Position numbers and translations under genes: made by a program. Source: Martelella sp. NC20 (GTDB lineage Bacteria > Pseudomonadota > Alphaproteobacteria > Rhizobiales > Rhizobiaceae). Taken from it: DNA of 64,000 nt. Each line of letters opens with the position of its first letter. Position 1 is the stretch's first letter. The notes under the pieces are model-generated. The model did not search any database. It saw only the letters and a list, made by a program, of their open reading frames with translations, and had not been told where the DNA came from. Location: positions 124,001 to 188,000 of the forward strand of contig NZ_CP054861.1 in assembly GCF_013459645.1 (NCBI RefSeq), in the 5' to 3' direction. This document shows positions 43,291 through 53,404 of the stretch, one piece after another.

Positions 43291-43578
43291 ATGCAGGATT
43301 TGTTGGACGCGATCTCCGACCCGACCCGCCGCGCGGCGCTGGCCCTGATCTGGAATGATCGGGAGCATTGCGTGTGTGAATTGATGACGCGGCTGGGGGC
43401 CACCCAGAGCCGCATGTCGCGCCATCTGAAAGTGCTGCGGGATGCCGGGCTGATCCTCGACCGGCGCGATGCACAATGGGTGCGCTATCGCAAGAATCCG
43501 GACATCAGGCCCGAATTCGCGGCGGTGATCGATGCGGTTCTGGCCGCTGAAGCTTATGCGGAAAGGCAAAGCGCATGA
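43291..43578 (+). CDS. arsR: ArsR-family As(III)-responsive repressor
   Basis: 95 residues forming one winged HTH. The metal-sensing motif is EHCVCELM, close to the ELCVCDL box of classical arsenite-binding ArsR. The recognition helix is GATQSRMSRHLKVLRDAGLI. It overlaps the next gene as ATGA and is first of a three-gene operon with a permease and a thioredoxin. It likely releases DNA when trivalent arsenic binds the two cysteines. Antimonite sensing is possible too. Confidence 0.87.
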   Translation: MQDLLDAISDPTRRAALALIWNDREHCVCELMTRLGATQSRMSRHLKVLRDAGLILDRRDAQWVRYRKNPDIRPEFAAVIDAVLAAEAYAERQSA

Positions 43579-44633
43579 CTATCGCGACGCAGAGGTTGAA
43601 AAGCGGGCGGGATGGTTCCGCCCTCAGATGGTATCTCGGCATCGCGGGCGCTTCGGTGATCTGGTGGCTGGCCTATGGTCAACTGATCGCCTTCTCCGAA
43701 TGGGCCACCACGCTTTTTCCCGTCGACCGCCAAAGCCACACCGGCGAGGCGATTGCCTTTTTCTTCTATGATGTTCCCAAGGTCTTGTTGCTTCTGACCG
43801 GCATCGTGTTTGTCACCGGCGTGTTGCGCAGCTGGTTCAGTCCGGAGAAAACCCGCGCACTGCTTGCCGGAAGACGCCAGATTTTCGGCTACCCCATGGC
43901 CGCGGCTCTCGGCGTTCTCACACCCTTTTGTTCATGTTCCTCCGTACCGCTTTTCATCGGCTTCGTTTCAGCCGGGATTCCGCTTGGCGTCACGTTTTCC
44001 TTTCTGATCGCAGGTCCGATGGTCGGACCTGTCGGACTAGGCCTGCTTTATGGCCTTGTCGGCTGGAAAATTGCGACGATCTATCTCGTCTTCGGCTTCA
44101 CCATCGCCACGATTGCCGGTTGGGCTCTCGGGAAGATGCGGCTGGAGCGCTACCTTCAGGCGTGGGTGCGGGATATCAATGCGGGACCGGCGGGCGACCT
44201 CCCCGAGGAGCGGACGAGTTTTGCCGACCGGTTGAAGATCGGCCTTGAACAGGTCCGGGAGATTGTCGGCAAGGTCTGGATCTGGGTCGTGGTCGGGATA
44301 TCCATCGGGGCGCTGATCCACGGTTATGTTCCTGAAGCGCTCATGCTCCGGGTCATGGGCGGCGAGGCGTGGTGGTCTGTTCCGGCTGCCGTCATCGTCG
44401 GCGTGCCGATGTACACCAATGCCGCGGGCGTTATCCCGATCGTCGAAGCGCTCCTGGGCAAGGGCGCTGCCCTTGGCACGACGCTGGCCTTCATGATGTC
44501 GGTCATCGCGCTTTCCCTGCCCGAGATGATCATCCTCAAACAGGTGCTGACCTACCGGCTGATCGCGATTTTCATCGCCGTTGTGTCTGCCGGTATTCTG
44601 GCCACGGGCTTCTTGTTCAACCTCATCCTCTGA
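43575..44633 (+). CDS. ArsP-like permease (UPF0718/DUF318)
   Basis: 352 residues with about eight membrane helices. The signature region is TPFCSCSSVPLFIGFVSAGI, with conserved neighbouring cysteines, then FSFLIAGPMVGPVGLGLLYG. A second half has VPMYTNAAGVIPIVEALLGK and FMMSVIALSLPEMIILKQVL. Proteins of this kind next to arsR include ArsP, which exports trivalent organoarsenicals such as methylarsenite. It overlaps arsR by four bases. Whether the substrate is organic or inorganic arsenic cannot be decided here. Confidence 0.82.
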   Translation: MTIATQRLKSGRDGSALRWYLGIAGASVIWWLAYGQLIAFSEWATTLFPVDRQSHTGEAIAFFFYDVPKVLLLLTGIVFVTGVLRSWFSPEKTRALLAGRRQIFGYPMAAALGVLTPFCSCSSVPLFIGFVSAGIPLGVTFSFLIAGPMVGPVGLGLLYGLVGWKIATIYLVFGFTIATIAGWALGKMRLERYLQAWVRDINAGPAGDLPEERTSFADRLKIGLEQVREIVGKVWIWVVVGISIGALIHGYVPEALMLRVMGGEAWWSVPAAVIVGVPMYTNAAGVIPIVEALLGKGAALGTTLAFMMSVIALSLPEMIILKQVLTYRLIAIFIAVVSAGILATGFLFNLIL

Positions 44634-44644
44634 AAGGAACGATC

Positions 44645-44881
44645 ATGAAATCGATCAGGATTTATGGCCCCGGCTGCAAACGCTGCGAAGCAACGGAAGC
44701 CATGGTGAAAGCCGCCGCCGAAAAGCTCGGCATTGCCGCCGACATTGAAAAGGTGACCGATCCGAAATCAATAGCGATGGCAGGCGTGATGTCGACACCG
44801 GGCATAGCGGTTGACGGCAGGCTCGTTCACGCGGGGGGACTGCCGGACAAGGCCAAACTCGAGGCCTGGCTGTCGGCGTAG
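44645..44881 (+). CDS. Small thioredoxin-like protein (glutaredoxin-type fold)
   Basis: 78 residues. The redox motif is CKRC in IYGPGCKRCEATEAMVKAAA, and the cis-proline loop is MSTPGIAVDG. It is of the short archaeal/bacterial thioredoxin class (TM0996-like) common downstream of ArsP-like permeases. It may hold or transfer trivalent arsenic thiols to the permease or reduce arsenate. It follows the permease gene by 11 bases with AAAGGAAC as ribosome site. Confidence 0.82.
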   Translation: MKSIRIYGPGCKRCEATEAMVKAAAEKLGIAADIEKVTDPKSIAMAGVMSTPGIAVDGRLVHAGGLPDKAKLEAWLSA

Positions 44882-44888
44882 AATGAAG

Positions 44889-44919
44889 GAGCGGGGCAGC
44901 ACTATCCGCTGTCCCGCTC
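44889..44919 (+). terminator. Hairpin terminator between the convergent ars and phn operons
   Basis: GAGCGGGGCAG and CTGTCCCGCTC form an 11-bp stem with one G-T pair and a 9-base loop, eight bases after the thioredoxin stop. A second perfect stem, GAGCATCG-GG-CGATGCTC (44954-44971), lies between it and the phnE stop, and its half-site matches the repeat at 54801. Confidence 0.6.
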
Positions 44920-45020
44920 AACTCTGCTGACGCAGGAAACCAGGTGCGCACCAGAGCATCGGGCGATGCTCCGGCCATTCCTTCGCCGCTCCGAGCGGAC
45001 AACCTCCTGACAGTCCACAT

Positions 45021-45830
45021 CTAGATAATCGCCTGTCGCACCCTTGCCGATACCCATTCCGACACAATGACGGTTGCGAGAATGACGACGAGAATCATCG
45101 TGACCTGCGGCCAGGCCAGCACATTGAGCGATGACTGCAGTTTCAGACCGAGACCGCCGGCGCCGACAAGGCCGAGGATCGCGCTTTCGCGGATATTGAT
45201 GTCCCAGCGGAACACGGTGATGCCCCAGAAGGCGGGCTGCACCTGCGGAACGATGGCATAGTCCAGGATCTGGGCGTGGCTGGCGCCGGTCGCGGCAATG
45301 GCTTCGACCTGCGTCGCGTCAACCTCTTCAATCGCCTCATAGAGCAGCTTGCCGATGAAGCCGACCGAGCGCAGGCCGATGGCTATGACGCCGGGCAGGA
45401 GGCCCGGCCCCATGATGGCGACCAGCAGAAGCGCCCAGATCAGCGAATTGATCGAACGGCTGGCCACGATGACGAACAGGGCCGCAGGCCGCAGGATCAT
45501 GGCCGATGGCGTGGTGTTGCGCGCCGCCAGAAAGGCGACCGGAACGGCAAGAACGACACCCAGCATGGTGCCGAGCGTGGCCATGTTCAAAGTGTCCCAG
45601 AGCGGCGCCCAGAGCTCGTTCATGTAAGACAGGCGCGGCGGCCACATCCGGCTGCCGATATCGGCGGCCTGCTTCGGCGCATCGCTCACGAAAGCCCAGA
45701 TCGTGTCGCGCGTCATAACCTGCCAGCACCAGACGGTCAGCGCAACGAGGCCAAACCAGCCGGCCCAGATCATCAGCGATTGCCGGGATGTGCGGCGGCG
45801 CCAGACCGCGGGATAAGGGGCGTCGCTCAT
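45021..45830 (-). CDS. phnE: Phosphonate-type ABC permease (PhnE), second copy
   Basis: 269 residues with a cytoplasmic lead, a long first helix (LMIWAGWFGLVALTVWCW) and a PhnE transport domain: LWDTLNMATLGTMLGVVLAV, PVAFLAARNTTPS, SRSINSLIWALLLVAIMGPG. The EAA loop EAIAATGASHAQILDYAIVP is followed by RWDINIRESAILGLVGAGGL, the PhnE hallmark. It overlaps the upstream phnE by ATGA, and the two form a heterodimeric channel. It is the last gene of the leftward operon. Confidence 0.87.
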   Translation of the reverse strand: MSDAPYPAVWRRRTSRQSLMIWAGWFGLVALTVWCWQVMTRDTIWAFVSDAPKQAADIGSRMWPPRLSYMNELWAPLWDTLNMATLGTMLGVVLAVPVAFLAARNTTPSAMILRPAALFVIVASRSINSLIWALLLVAIMGPGLLPGVIAIGLRSVGFIGKLLYEAIEEVDATQVEAIAATGASHAQILDYAIVPQVQPAFWGITVFRWDINIRESAILGLVGAGGLGLKLQSSLNVLAWPQVTMILVVILATVIVSEWVSARVRQAII

Positions 45831-46639
45831 TGCAGGAACTTCCGGATATAGCTGGAACCGTACTCCGCCGCCATGACGAGGAGAATGATGACCAGGATGA
45901 TCGCGCCGGCGCTGTCATATTCATAGCGGTCGATGGCGGTGTTCAGGGTCGCGCCGATGCCGCCCGCGCCGACAATGCCGATCACTGCGCTTTCGCGGAA
46001 ATTGATGTCGAGGCGATAGAGCGACAAGCCGATGAGGCGCGGCATGACCTGCGGCTGGATGGCGTAGTTGATCATCTGCATCCATGAAGCGCCGGTTGCC
46101 CTGATCGCCTCCGCCTGCGCCTCGTCGATATCCTCGATGTCTTCCGCCAGAAGCTTCGACAAAAAGCCGATCGTGGCAAAGCTCAGCGTCAGGAACCCGG
46201 CAAACGGGCCAAAGCCGAACATCGCCACAAAGAAGATCGCGATGATGATTTCCTGCAGCGAGCGGCTGACGGCGATGATCGAACGGCAGACAAGATAGAC
46301 AATCTTGGGCGAGACATTGCGCGCCGCGCCGATGCCGACCGGCACGGAGATGATGACGCCGGCCACCGTCGAGGTCAGCGTCATTGTCAGGCTCTCGATC
46401 AGCCCCTTTGAGATATCGCTCCAGCGGCTGGTAAAATCGGGTTGCAGAAAGCCGACCAGAAAGCGCGCGCCCCGCGACCAGCCTTCGACGATCCGCGCCC
46501 AGTTCGGGTCGAGCGTGGCAAGCGCGAGAACGAACCAGGCCGCAAACCCGATCTGAAGCCCTATCCGCCAGCCGCGATGGGTGAATACCTGCGGCGGACG
46601 CTTCCATGTCGTCGGATAAGTCGTCGGATAATTGCTCAT
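45827..46639 (-). CDS. phnE: Phosphonate-type ABC permease (PhnE), first copy
   Basis: 270 residues. It has the same architecture as the next gene: [53 protein letters not shown], an EAA loop [20 protein letters not shown] and [24 protein letters not shown] overlaps join it to phnC upstream and the second phnE downstream. Tandem unequal phnE genes are common in phosphonate/phosphite-type systems. Confidence 0.87.
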   Translation of the reverse strand: MSNYPTTYPTTWKRPPQVFTHRGWRIGLQIGFAAWFVLALATLDPNWARIVEGWSRGARFLVGFLQPDFTSRWSDISKGLIESLTMTLTSTVAGVIISVPVGIGAARNVSPKIVYLVCRSIIAVSRSLQEIIIAIFFVAMFGFGPFAGFLTLSFATIGFLSKLLAEDIEDIDEAQAEAIRATGASWMQMINYAIQPQVMPRLIGLSLYRLDINFRESAVIGIVGAGGIGATLNTAIDRYEYDSAGAIILVIILLVMAAEYGSSYIRKFLQ

Positions 46640-47457
46640 GCGCCGAGCCTCGCAAGCACGGCCGCCTCTTCGGCTTCGGCGCTCTCGTCTTCCTGCGCGC
46701 CCTTGCGCATCGCGTTCCAGTCTTCCGCGCCGTAAATCTCGGTCAGCGCTGTCTCGCTCAGCGCGTCGGGGGGGCCGTCAAACACCACCTCGCCGGCACG
46801 CAGTCCGATAATGCGCTGCATGAACTGCTGCGCCAGCGGCACGTCGTGAATGTTCACAATGGCGGGAAGATTGCGTTCGGCGCAGATTTCGATCAGAAGC
46901 CGCATGATCTGGCGGCTTGTCTTGGGATCGAGGCTGGCCGTCGGCTCATCGACCAGCAGCAGTTCGGGTTCCTGGGCAAGCGCGCGGGCGATGCCGACAC
47001 GTTGCCGCTGGCCGCCGGAGAGCGCGTCGGCGCGCTTGTCGGCCTGGTGCATCAGGCCGACGCGATCCAGCAGCCGATAGGCAAGACCGATATCGTCCGC
47101 GCTGTAGCGGCGGGTGAAGCTGGTCCAGAACCCGACATAGCCCAGCCGGCCGGACAGAACATTTTCCATGACGGTCAGCCGTTCGACCAGGGCATATTCC
47201 TGAAAAATCATGCCGATGCGGCGACGCATGGCCCGCAATTCGCGCTGCCCCTGGCCTGTGATCAACTTGCCGGATATTGCAACCGAACCGGAGGTCGGCT
47301 CGACGAGGCGGTTGACGCAGCGGATCAGCGTGGATTTTCCGGCGCCGGAGGGACCGATCAGTCCGACAACCTGACCTTCCGGCACGGTGAGGCTGACGTC
47401 GTTCAGGGCCTTGTCGCCGGTCTTGTAGGTTTTGGTCAGCGATTTGAGTTCGAGCAT
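46636..47457 (-). CDS. phnC: Phosphonate-type ABC ATP-binding protein (PhnC)
   Basis: 273 residues. Walker A is GPSGAGKST, the Q-loop [12 protein letters not shown], the signature LSGGQRQRV and Walker [13 protein letters not shown], with PKTSRQIM and NIHDVPLA (PhnC carries Asp-Val after the switch His). The stretch [20 protein letters not shown] between Q-loop and signature is diagnostic of PhnC. It follows phnD by 64 bases containing a hairpin. Confidence 0.88.
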   Translation of the reverse strand: MLELKSLTKTYKTGDKALNDVSLTVPEGQVVGLIGPSGAGKSTLIRCVNRLVEPTSGSVAISGKLITGQGQRELRAMRRRIGMIFQEYALVERLTVMENVLSGRLGYVGFWTSFTRRYSADDIGLAYRLLDRVGLMHQADKRADALSGGQRQRVGIARALAQEPELLLVDEPTASLDPKTSRQIMRLLIEICAERNLPAIVNIHDVPLAQQFMQRIIGLRAGEVVFDGPPDALSETALTEIYGAEDWNAMRKGAQEDESAEAEEAAVLARLGA

Positions 47458-47475
47458 GACGGCTCCACAACAAGG

Positions 47476-47502
47476 GAACGGGCGGATGATCTCCGCCCGT
47501 TC
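47476..47502 (-). other. Intercistronic hairpin between phnD and phnC
   Basis: GAACGGGCGGA and TCCGCCCGTTC form a perfect 11-bp stem with a 5-base loop, 20 bases after the phnD stop. No T-run follows on the minus strand. It probably raises binding-protein expression over the rest of the operon. Confidence 0.5.
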
Positions 47503-47521
47503 GAAAGGATGATACCAGTTC

Positions 47522-48469
47522 TTACTGGCAATTGTAGGAAACGCCGTTTGCCTCGTCGATCTGGCGGATCACGGCCCAGTTGTCCTTGAAGGTGATCGGG
47601 ATGAACTGTGCTTCGCCGGACTTGGAGAACTCCTCTTCCAGCGTCGACCCTTCCCATTCGAAGGAGGCGAAGGCTTCCTTGATCTTGTCCTGAAGCTCGG
47701 GCGTCAGATTGTGCGCCAAGCCATAGCCGGTGGTGGGGAAGGTCTGCGAGGTGTAGATGATCTCGACCTGATCGTCCGTGATCACCTCGCGGGCAACCAT
47801 GCGCTTGCGCACCGAATTGGCGATGGCGCCGGCCGGATAGTCCTTGTTGGCCACGCCGAGGATGGTGTTGTCGTGTTTGCCGGAGAAAGTGGCCTCGAAA
47901 TCCGTGCCGGCTTCCATGCCGTATTCGGATTTCAGAATGGCCGACGGGGCCTTGAAACCTGAATTGGAGGTCTCGGACGAAAACGCCAGGGCCTTGCCCT
48001 TGATGTCTTCAACTTCGGCAATGCCGGAGCCTGGATAGGTGATGATTTCCATCTCGTAGCCGAATGAACCGTCCTCGGCGGCCATCATGGTGAACGGACG
48101 GAAACCGGCGCAGGCCACGGCCAGTGGGTTCGAGCCGGTGTTGAAGCCTGCGATATGGAGGCGGCCGGCACGCATGGCTTCGATCTGGGCGGCGTTGGAA
48201 TCGACCGGGAAGAACTGGACCCGCTTGCCGGTAACCTCTTCTATATGCGTCAGAAAGTCCTTCCATGCCTCGGCGTAGACAGCCGGGTCTTCAACCGGCG
48301 TATAGGCGAAGATCAGCACGGAAGGATCGACAAGCTCAGCCGGATCGGACGGGATATCGGCAATCAGGTCGCCGTCTGCATCCGTGTAGCGGCTGTCCAG
48401 GGTGAAATCTGCAAAAGCAGGTACTGTCATAGCAACCAGAGCGGCTGCTGCAAGAAGAGCACGACGCAT
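47522..48469 (-). CDS. phnD: Phosphonate/phosphite-type solute-binding protein (PhnD-like)
   Basis: 315 residues. The signal peptide is residues 1-20 (MTVPAFADF). The PhnD fold is shown by [79 protein letters not shown] and [20 protein letters not shown]. The start at 48469 has GGAG ten bases upstream. The protein could bind phosphonate, phosphite or phosphate. Linkage to arsC and divergent pst genes suggests it serves oxyanion selectivity under arsenate stress. Only a weak half Pho box (CTGTAAT) lies upstream. Confidence 0.83.
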   Translation of the reverse strand: MRRALLAAAALVAMTVPAFADFTLDSRYTDADGDLIADIPSDPAELVDPSVLIFAYTPVEDPAVYAEAWKDFLTHIEEVTGKRVQFFPVDSNAAQIEAMRAGRLHIAGFNTGSNPLAVACAGFRPFTMMAAEDGSFGYEMEIITYPGSGIAEVEDIKGKALAFSSETSNSGFKAPSAILKSEYGMEAGTDFEATFSGKHDNTILGVANKDYPAGAIANSVRKRMVAREVITDDQVEIIYTSQTFPTTGYGLAHNLTPELQDKIKEAFASFEWEGSTLEEEFSKSGEAQFIPITFKDNWAVIRQIDEANGVSYNCQ

Positions 48470-48662
48470 TTTATTATCTCCGATCATTGTTTGGATATCA
48501 TTTCGGCCGGGCTTAGCAGCGTTTTATTACAGCTATACAACGCTGCGGCCCCGGTGGCCGTTTTCAGGTCAATGATAATGAAATTCCCGACTAGCAAAGC
48601 TGCGGTGACCCCGCGCCGATACCGCTGCAAAGGCCTTGAACCGGAAATGTCTCATTCGGCAT

Positions 48663-49193
48663 TCACTCGCTCTTTGCCGCGAGGTCCGTTGCGCCTTCCA
48701 TACGGCCGATCTGGTTCAGCCTGCTTTCCAGCGCCATTTTTTCGATTGTCTCCACCGGAAGGCTCAGAAACGCCTTGATCCGGCTTTTGAGGAATTGTGC
48801 CGTTTGCACAAAGGCCAGTTCCTTTTGCGCATCCGTCCCCTCGACAGCGGCGGGGTCTTCAATCCCCCAATGCGCCCGCTTTGCGGCCCCGCGCGCTATC
48901 GGGCAGGCCTCTCCCGCCGCGCTGTCACAGAGCGTGAATATGAAGTCGAACCGGGGCGCATCGGGGCCCGAAAAGGCATCCCAGCTCTTCGAGTGGAGCC
49001 CCTCAATCGGGTAGTCCTGCGCCGTCAGCACCTTGAGCGCGAGCGGATGAACAGCGCCTTTCGGTCGGCTACCTGCCGAAAAGGCCTGAAAGCGACCTCT
49101 GCCCTCCGTGTTGAGAATGGCTTCAGCCATGATCGACCGCGCCGAGTTTCCGGTGCAGAGAAAGAGAATGTTGAAGTTCTGATTGCTTGTCAT
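48663..49193 (-). CDS. arsC: Arsenate reductase ArsC, LMW-phosphatase type
   Basis: 176 residues. The P-loop CTGNSARS opens the protein (LFLCTGNSARSIMAEAILNT), with the catalytic Cys near residue 13. Two further cysteines, in TLCDSAAGEACPIARG, match the pair used by thioredoxin-coupled ArsC for the disulfide relay. DPAAVEGTD is the Asp-Pro loop. The C-terminus is about 30 residues longer than S. aureus ArsC. It starts at 49193, diverges from pstS, and lies 193 bases upstream of phnD in the same direction. It makes arsenite, which an exporter must remove. Confidence 0.88.
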   Translation of the reverse strand: MTSNQNFNILFLCTGNSARSIMAEAILNTEGRGRFQAFSAGSRPKGAVHPLALKVLTAQDYPIEGLHSKSWDAFSGPDAPRFDFIFTLCDSAAGEACPIARGAAKRAHWGIEDPAAVEGTDAQKELAFVQTAQFLKSRIKAFLSLPVETIEKMALESRLNQIGRMEGATDLAAKSE

Positions 49194-49559
49194 GGCCGAA
49201 CTCTCATTTTCATGTCGGTGTGGAAAATGCGCGGAAGCGCCGTTTGCCAGTAGCGTCGTGACTGTGACCGGACGCCGACCCGCGCAAAGCCATGCCGGCA
49301 AGGCGGGTCGGCAAGGCGGATCGGCAAATCGATTACGCCGTCGCTTTGGCTCCGGACTGGCTGAAACCTCCTGTTTCACCCGAATGCCGATTGCACTGGA
49401 TCTTCGCGACACCCGAACGAGCCGCTGCAAGTCGCAATAAACCATCTATGTTGCAATTTCATGAAACTGTAACAAGACTGTGTTTTACCGTCCTCCGGGG
49501 ACCACCCGTTGAAACCCGAATGGATTCGACACCAGATCCAGCCAGGAGAGATTATTCCA
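49194..49559. other. Divergent region between arsC and pstS
   Basis: 366 bases without a gene. It contains the Pho box described next. No clear ArsR-type palindrome is seen on the arsC side, and the remainder shows no structure I can identify. Confidence 0.5.
49467..49484 (+). promoter_or_regulatory. Pho box upstream of pstS
   Basis: CTGTAAC-AAGA-CTGTGTT has the 7+4+7 layout of the PhoB site (CTGTCAT-N4-CTGTCAT) and matches 9 of 14 conserved positions. A further CATGAAA-like half lies just upstream. It is 76 bases before the pstS ATG. Confidence 0.7.
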
Positions 49560-50546
<987 letters not shown>

Positions 50547-50562
50547 GGGCTGGTCACCTTTG

Positions 50563-50584
50563 CGGCGGGTCTTCGGACCCGCCG
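50563..50584 (+). terminator. UUCG-loop hairpin attenuator between pstS and pstC
   Basis: CGGCGGGTC-TTCG-GACCCGCCG is a perfect 9-bp stem with a UUCG tetraloop, followed by ATCCATTTTTC. It begins 17 bases after the pstS stop and probably ends most transcripts there, keeping pstS in excess. Confidence 0.75.
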
Positions 50585-50613
50585 TATCCATTTTTCGGAC
50601 AAGCGAGGTTGCC

Positions 50614-51546
50614 GTGCCCGTAAATTCCATTCCCAGTTCAGCGGAACTCATCAACAGCGGTTTTGTCAAAAGACGGCGGCTGATCGACCGGGGCATGAGG
50701 GTTTTTCTGTTCCTGTGCGCCGCGCTGTCAGTGTTCGTCACATTCGCCATTGTCTATATTCTGATACGCGACTCGGCCGGGTTCTTTGCCCATGTGCCGC
50801 TGTTCGATTTCCTGTTCGGCACGATGTGGACGCCGGTCTTCGCAGACCCGCAATTCGGGGTGTTGCCTCTCCTGGCCGCGACATTGCAAACGGCGGGGCT
50901 TGCTATGATCATCGCGGTGCCTTTCGGCCTGATCATGGCGATCTATCTCAGCGAATATGCCAAACCGGCGGTGCGTGAGACACTGAAGCCTGCGCTCGAA
51001 ATGCTCGAGGCGGTGCCCACGGTGGTCTATGGCTATTTCGCGCTTCTGGTGATGACGCCATTTCTGCAACAGTTCATTCCCGGGCTGAAGGGGATCAACC
51101 TGCTGGTGCCCGGCATCATCCTCGGCATCATGATCCTGCCTTACGTGGTCTCTGTCTCTGAAGATGCGATGCGCGCCGTGCCCAACAGCCTGCGCGAAGG
51201 CGGTTACGCGCTCGGCATGGCGAAATGGCAGGTGGCGACGCGCATCGTCATCCCCGGCGCGTTTTCGGGCATTACCGCCGCTTTCATCCTCGGCATGTCG
51301 CGCGCGGTGGGCGAGACGATGGTGCTGGCGATCGCAGCAGGCCAGAACCCGAACCTGACATGGGACCCGCGCGAGGGTGCCGCGACAATCACAGCCTATA
51401 TCGTGCAGATGAGCCTCGGTGACGTGGCGCATGGGTCGGTCGCATACGAGTCGATCTTTGCGGTGGGTCTTCTGCTCTTTGTCATCACGCTCACCTTCAA
51501 TGTCATCGGCTTCTACCTGCGCCGCAAATTCCGCGAGGCATACTGA
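50614..51546 (+). CDS. pstC: Phosphate ABC transporter permease PstC
   Basis: 310 residues, six membrane helices. FAIVYILIRDSAGFFAHVPL leads into the permease core, LLAATLQTAGLAMIIAVPFG, and MAIYLSEYAKPAVRETLKPA is the PstC signature. EAVPTVVYGYFALLVMTPFL and SRAVGETMVLAIAAGQNP are the other conserved runs. The start is GTG 50614 with GAGG upstream; an in-frame upstream region would place a start inside the attenuator hairpin, so it is rejected. Confidence 0.88.
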   Translation: MPVNSIPSSAELINSGFVKRRRLIDRGMRVFLFLCAALSVFVTFAIVYILIRDSAGFFAHVPLFDFLFGTMWTPVFADPQFGVLPLLAATLQTAGLAMIIAVPFGLIMAIYLSEYAKPAVRETLKPALEMLEAVPTVVYGYFALLVMTPFLQQFIPGLKGINLLVPGIILGIMILPYVVSVSEDAMRAVPNSLREGGYALGMAKWQVATRIVIPGAFSGITAAFILGMSRAVGETMVLAIAAGQNPNLTWDPREGAATITAYIVQMSLGDVAHGSVAYESIFAVGLLLFVITLTFNVIGFYLRRKFREAY

Positions 51547-51547
51547 G

Positions 51548-52501
51548 ATGGTTACCACAACCGAAGGAACGTTTGGCAACGGTGTCTCGACCAACCAGGA
51601 GGCGTTCGACGCCGTCGCGCGCGCTAAGAAAAGAGACATCATCTTCGCCTCCGGCGGGGTGATCGTCATGGCCATCGCAATGGCGCTGCTTCTGACGCTG
51701 ATCGGCGATCTGGTCATTCGCGGGGCCACCCGCATCAGTTACGATTTCTTGACCAGCTATCCGTCGCGCGTGCCGGAGCGGGCGGGTATTCTGTCGGCAT
51801 GGGTCGGCTCGCTTCTGGTCATGCTGGTAACCGCTTTCCTCGCCATTCCCATCGGGATCGGCGCGGGGCTTTATCTGGAGGAATATGCCAGGAAGGGGTG
51901 GCTCTCGAACTTCATCGAGATCAACGTGTCCAACCTCGCCGGCGTACCTTCGATCATCTACGGTCTTCTGGCGCTCGGTCTCTTCGTCTACGGGTTCAAC
52001 CTCGGCAAGACGATCCTCGTGGCCGGCATGACGCTCGCATTGCTGATCCTGCCGATCGTGATCGTCTCGACCCGCGAGGCGGTGCGCTCGATCCCCGCGA
52101 TCATCAAGGAGGGTGCTTATGGCCTTGGAGCCGATCAATGGCAGGTGATGTGGCACTACATCATACCGGCAGCGCGGCCTGGCATCCTGACCGGCGCCAT
52201 CGTGGGCCTCAGCCGTGCCATCGGCGAGACCGCCCCGATCATCACGATCGGCGCGCTGACCTTCATCGCCTTCCTGCCGCCGGCACCCGTGACCGGAGCG
52301 TTTCCGTTCATCTCCTTCGCCTGGCTCAACGACGGATTCACCGTGCTGCCGATACAGATGTTCAACTGGATTTCCCGGCCTCAGGCTGGTTTTCACACCG
52401 CCGCTGCCGCAACCGGTGTGGTGCTGATCGCGCTCACCTTCTCGCTCAACGGCATCGCCATCTGGATCCGGTACCGGCTCCGCAAAGGACACAGGAACTG
52501 A
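51548..52501 (+). CDS. pstA: Phosphate ABC transporter permease PstA
   Basis: 317 residues, six membrane helices. TSYPSRVPERAGILSAWVGS and IPIGIGAGLYLEEYARKGWL are PstA signatures, and VPSIIYGLLALGLFVYGFNL and SRAIGETAPIITIGALTFIA form the core. It starts at 51548, directly after the pstC stop, so translation is coupled. It forms the heterodimeric channel with PstC. Confidence 0.9.
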   Translation: MVTTTEGTFGNGVSTNQEAFDAVARAKKRDIIFASGGVIVMAIAMALLLTLIGDLVIRGATRISYDFLTSYPSRVPERAGILSAWVGSLLVMLVTAFLAIPIGIGAGLYLEEYARKGWLSNFIEINVSNLAGVPSIIYGLLALGLFVYGFNLGKTILVAGMTLALLILPIVIVSTREAVRSIPAIIKEGAYGLGADQWQVMWHYIIPAARPGILTGAIVGLSRAIGETAPIITIGALTFIAFLPPAPVTGAFPFISFAWLNDGFTVLPIQMFNWISRPQAGFHTAAAATGVVLIALTFSLNGIAIWIRYRLRKGHRN

Positions 52502-52504
52502 ACC

Positions 52505-53383
52505 ATGACTGATGATAACATGACCGTCGAAAAAGCAGACGCCGAGATCGAGAAAGCCAGACTTCAAGATGAACGCGAGGCGGCCATGCCGCCTCCGATC
52601 AAGGCTGCGGCAGAGAGCGACGCGCTACGCGCCCGGATTGAGGATTTCAGCTTTTACTACGCCAACGGCTTTCAGGCGATCAAGAGTGTCAGCATGCCGA
52701 TCCTCGACCGCAAGGTGACGGCGATCATCGGGCCCTCGGGATGTGGCAAGTCCACGCTTCTGCGCAGTCTCAACCGGATGCATGATCTCTACCCCGGCAA
52801 CCGCTACGAGGGACGGGTAATTCTGGAGCCGGAGGGCGAGAACCTTGTCGGCCGCGATGCCGATCCAGTGCTGGTGCGGCTGCGCATCGGCATGGTGTTC
52901 CAGAAACCGAATCCCTTCCCCAAGTCGATTTACGAGAACGTGGCTGCCGGCTTGCGCGTGCGCGGGATCAGCAAACGCCAGGTGATCGACGAAGCGGTGG
53001 AAAGCGCGTTGAAGCGCGCCGCGATCTGGGACGAGGTCAAGGACAAGCTCAATGGCTCGGCCTACGACCTTTCGGGCGGGCAGCAGCAGCGTCTGTGCAT
53101 CGCACGCGGTCTGGCTCCGAACCCGGAAATCCTGCTTCTGGACGAGCCGACATCGGCGCTCGATCCGATAGCGACGGCCAAGGTAGAGGATCTGGTCCAG
53201 GAGCTTGCGCAATCGGTGACCATCGTGATCGTCACCCACAACATGCAACAGGCGGCGCGTATCTCGCACCGCACGGCATTCATGTATCTGGGTGAACTGA
53301 CAGAATTCGGTGAAACAAGCCAGATATTCAACAATCCCAAACATCCCCGCACGGAGAACTACATCACCGGGCGCTACGGTTGA
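52505..53383 (+). CDS. pstB: Phosphate ABC transporter ATP-binding protein PstB
   Basis: 292 residues. The first 50 or so are an acidic, helical extension not found in most PstB proteins. Walker A is GPSGCGKST, the Q-loop [20 protein letters not shown] is diagnostic of PstB, the signature is LSGGQQQRL, Walker [13 protein letters not shown] and the switch [14 protein letters not shown]. It powers the PstCA channel. It lies four bases after pstA. Confidence 0.92.
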   Translation: MTDDNMTVEKADAEIEKARLQDEREAAMPPPIKAAAESDALRARIEDFSFYYANGFQAIKSVSMPILDRKVTAIIGPSGCGKSTLLRSLNRMHDLYPGNRYEGRVILEPEGENLVGRDADPVLVRLRIGMVFQKPNPFPKSIYENVAAGLRVRGISKRQVIDEAVESALKRAAIWDEVKDKLNGSAYDLSGGQQQRLCIARGLAPNPEILLLDEPTSALDPIATAKVEDLVQELAQSVTIVIVTHNMQQAARISHRTAFMYLGELTEFGETSQIFNNPKHPRTENYITGRYG

Positions 53384-53404
53384 GGAGATGCCGAAAGGAA
53401 GCAA

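Noticed and set aside
48495..48545. Possible Pho box upstream of phnD
   Set aside because: Only the first half (CTGTAAT) fits. The second half is weak and the spacing is six rather than four bases.
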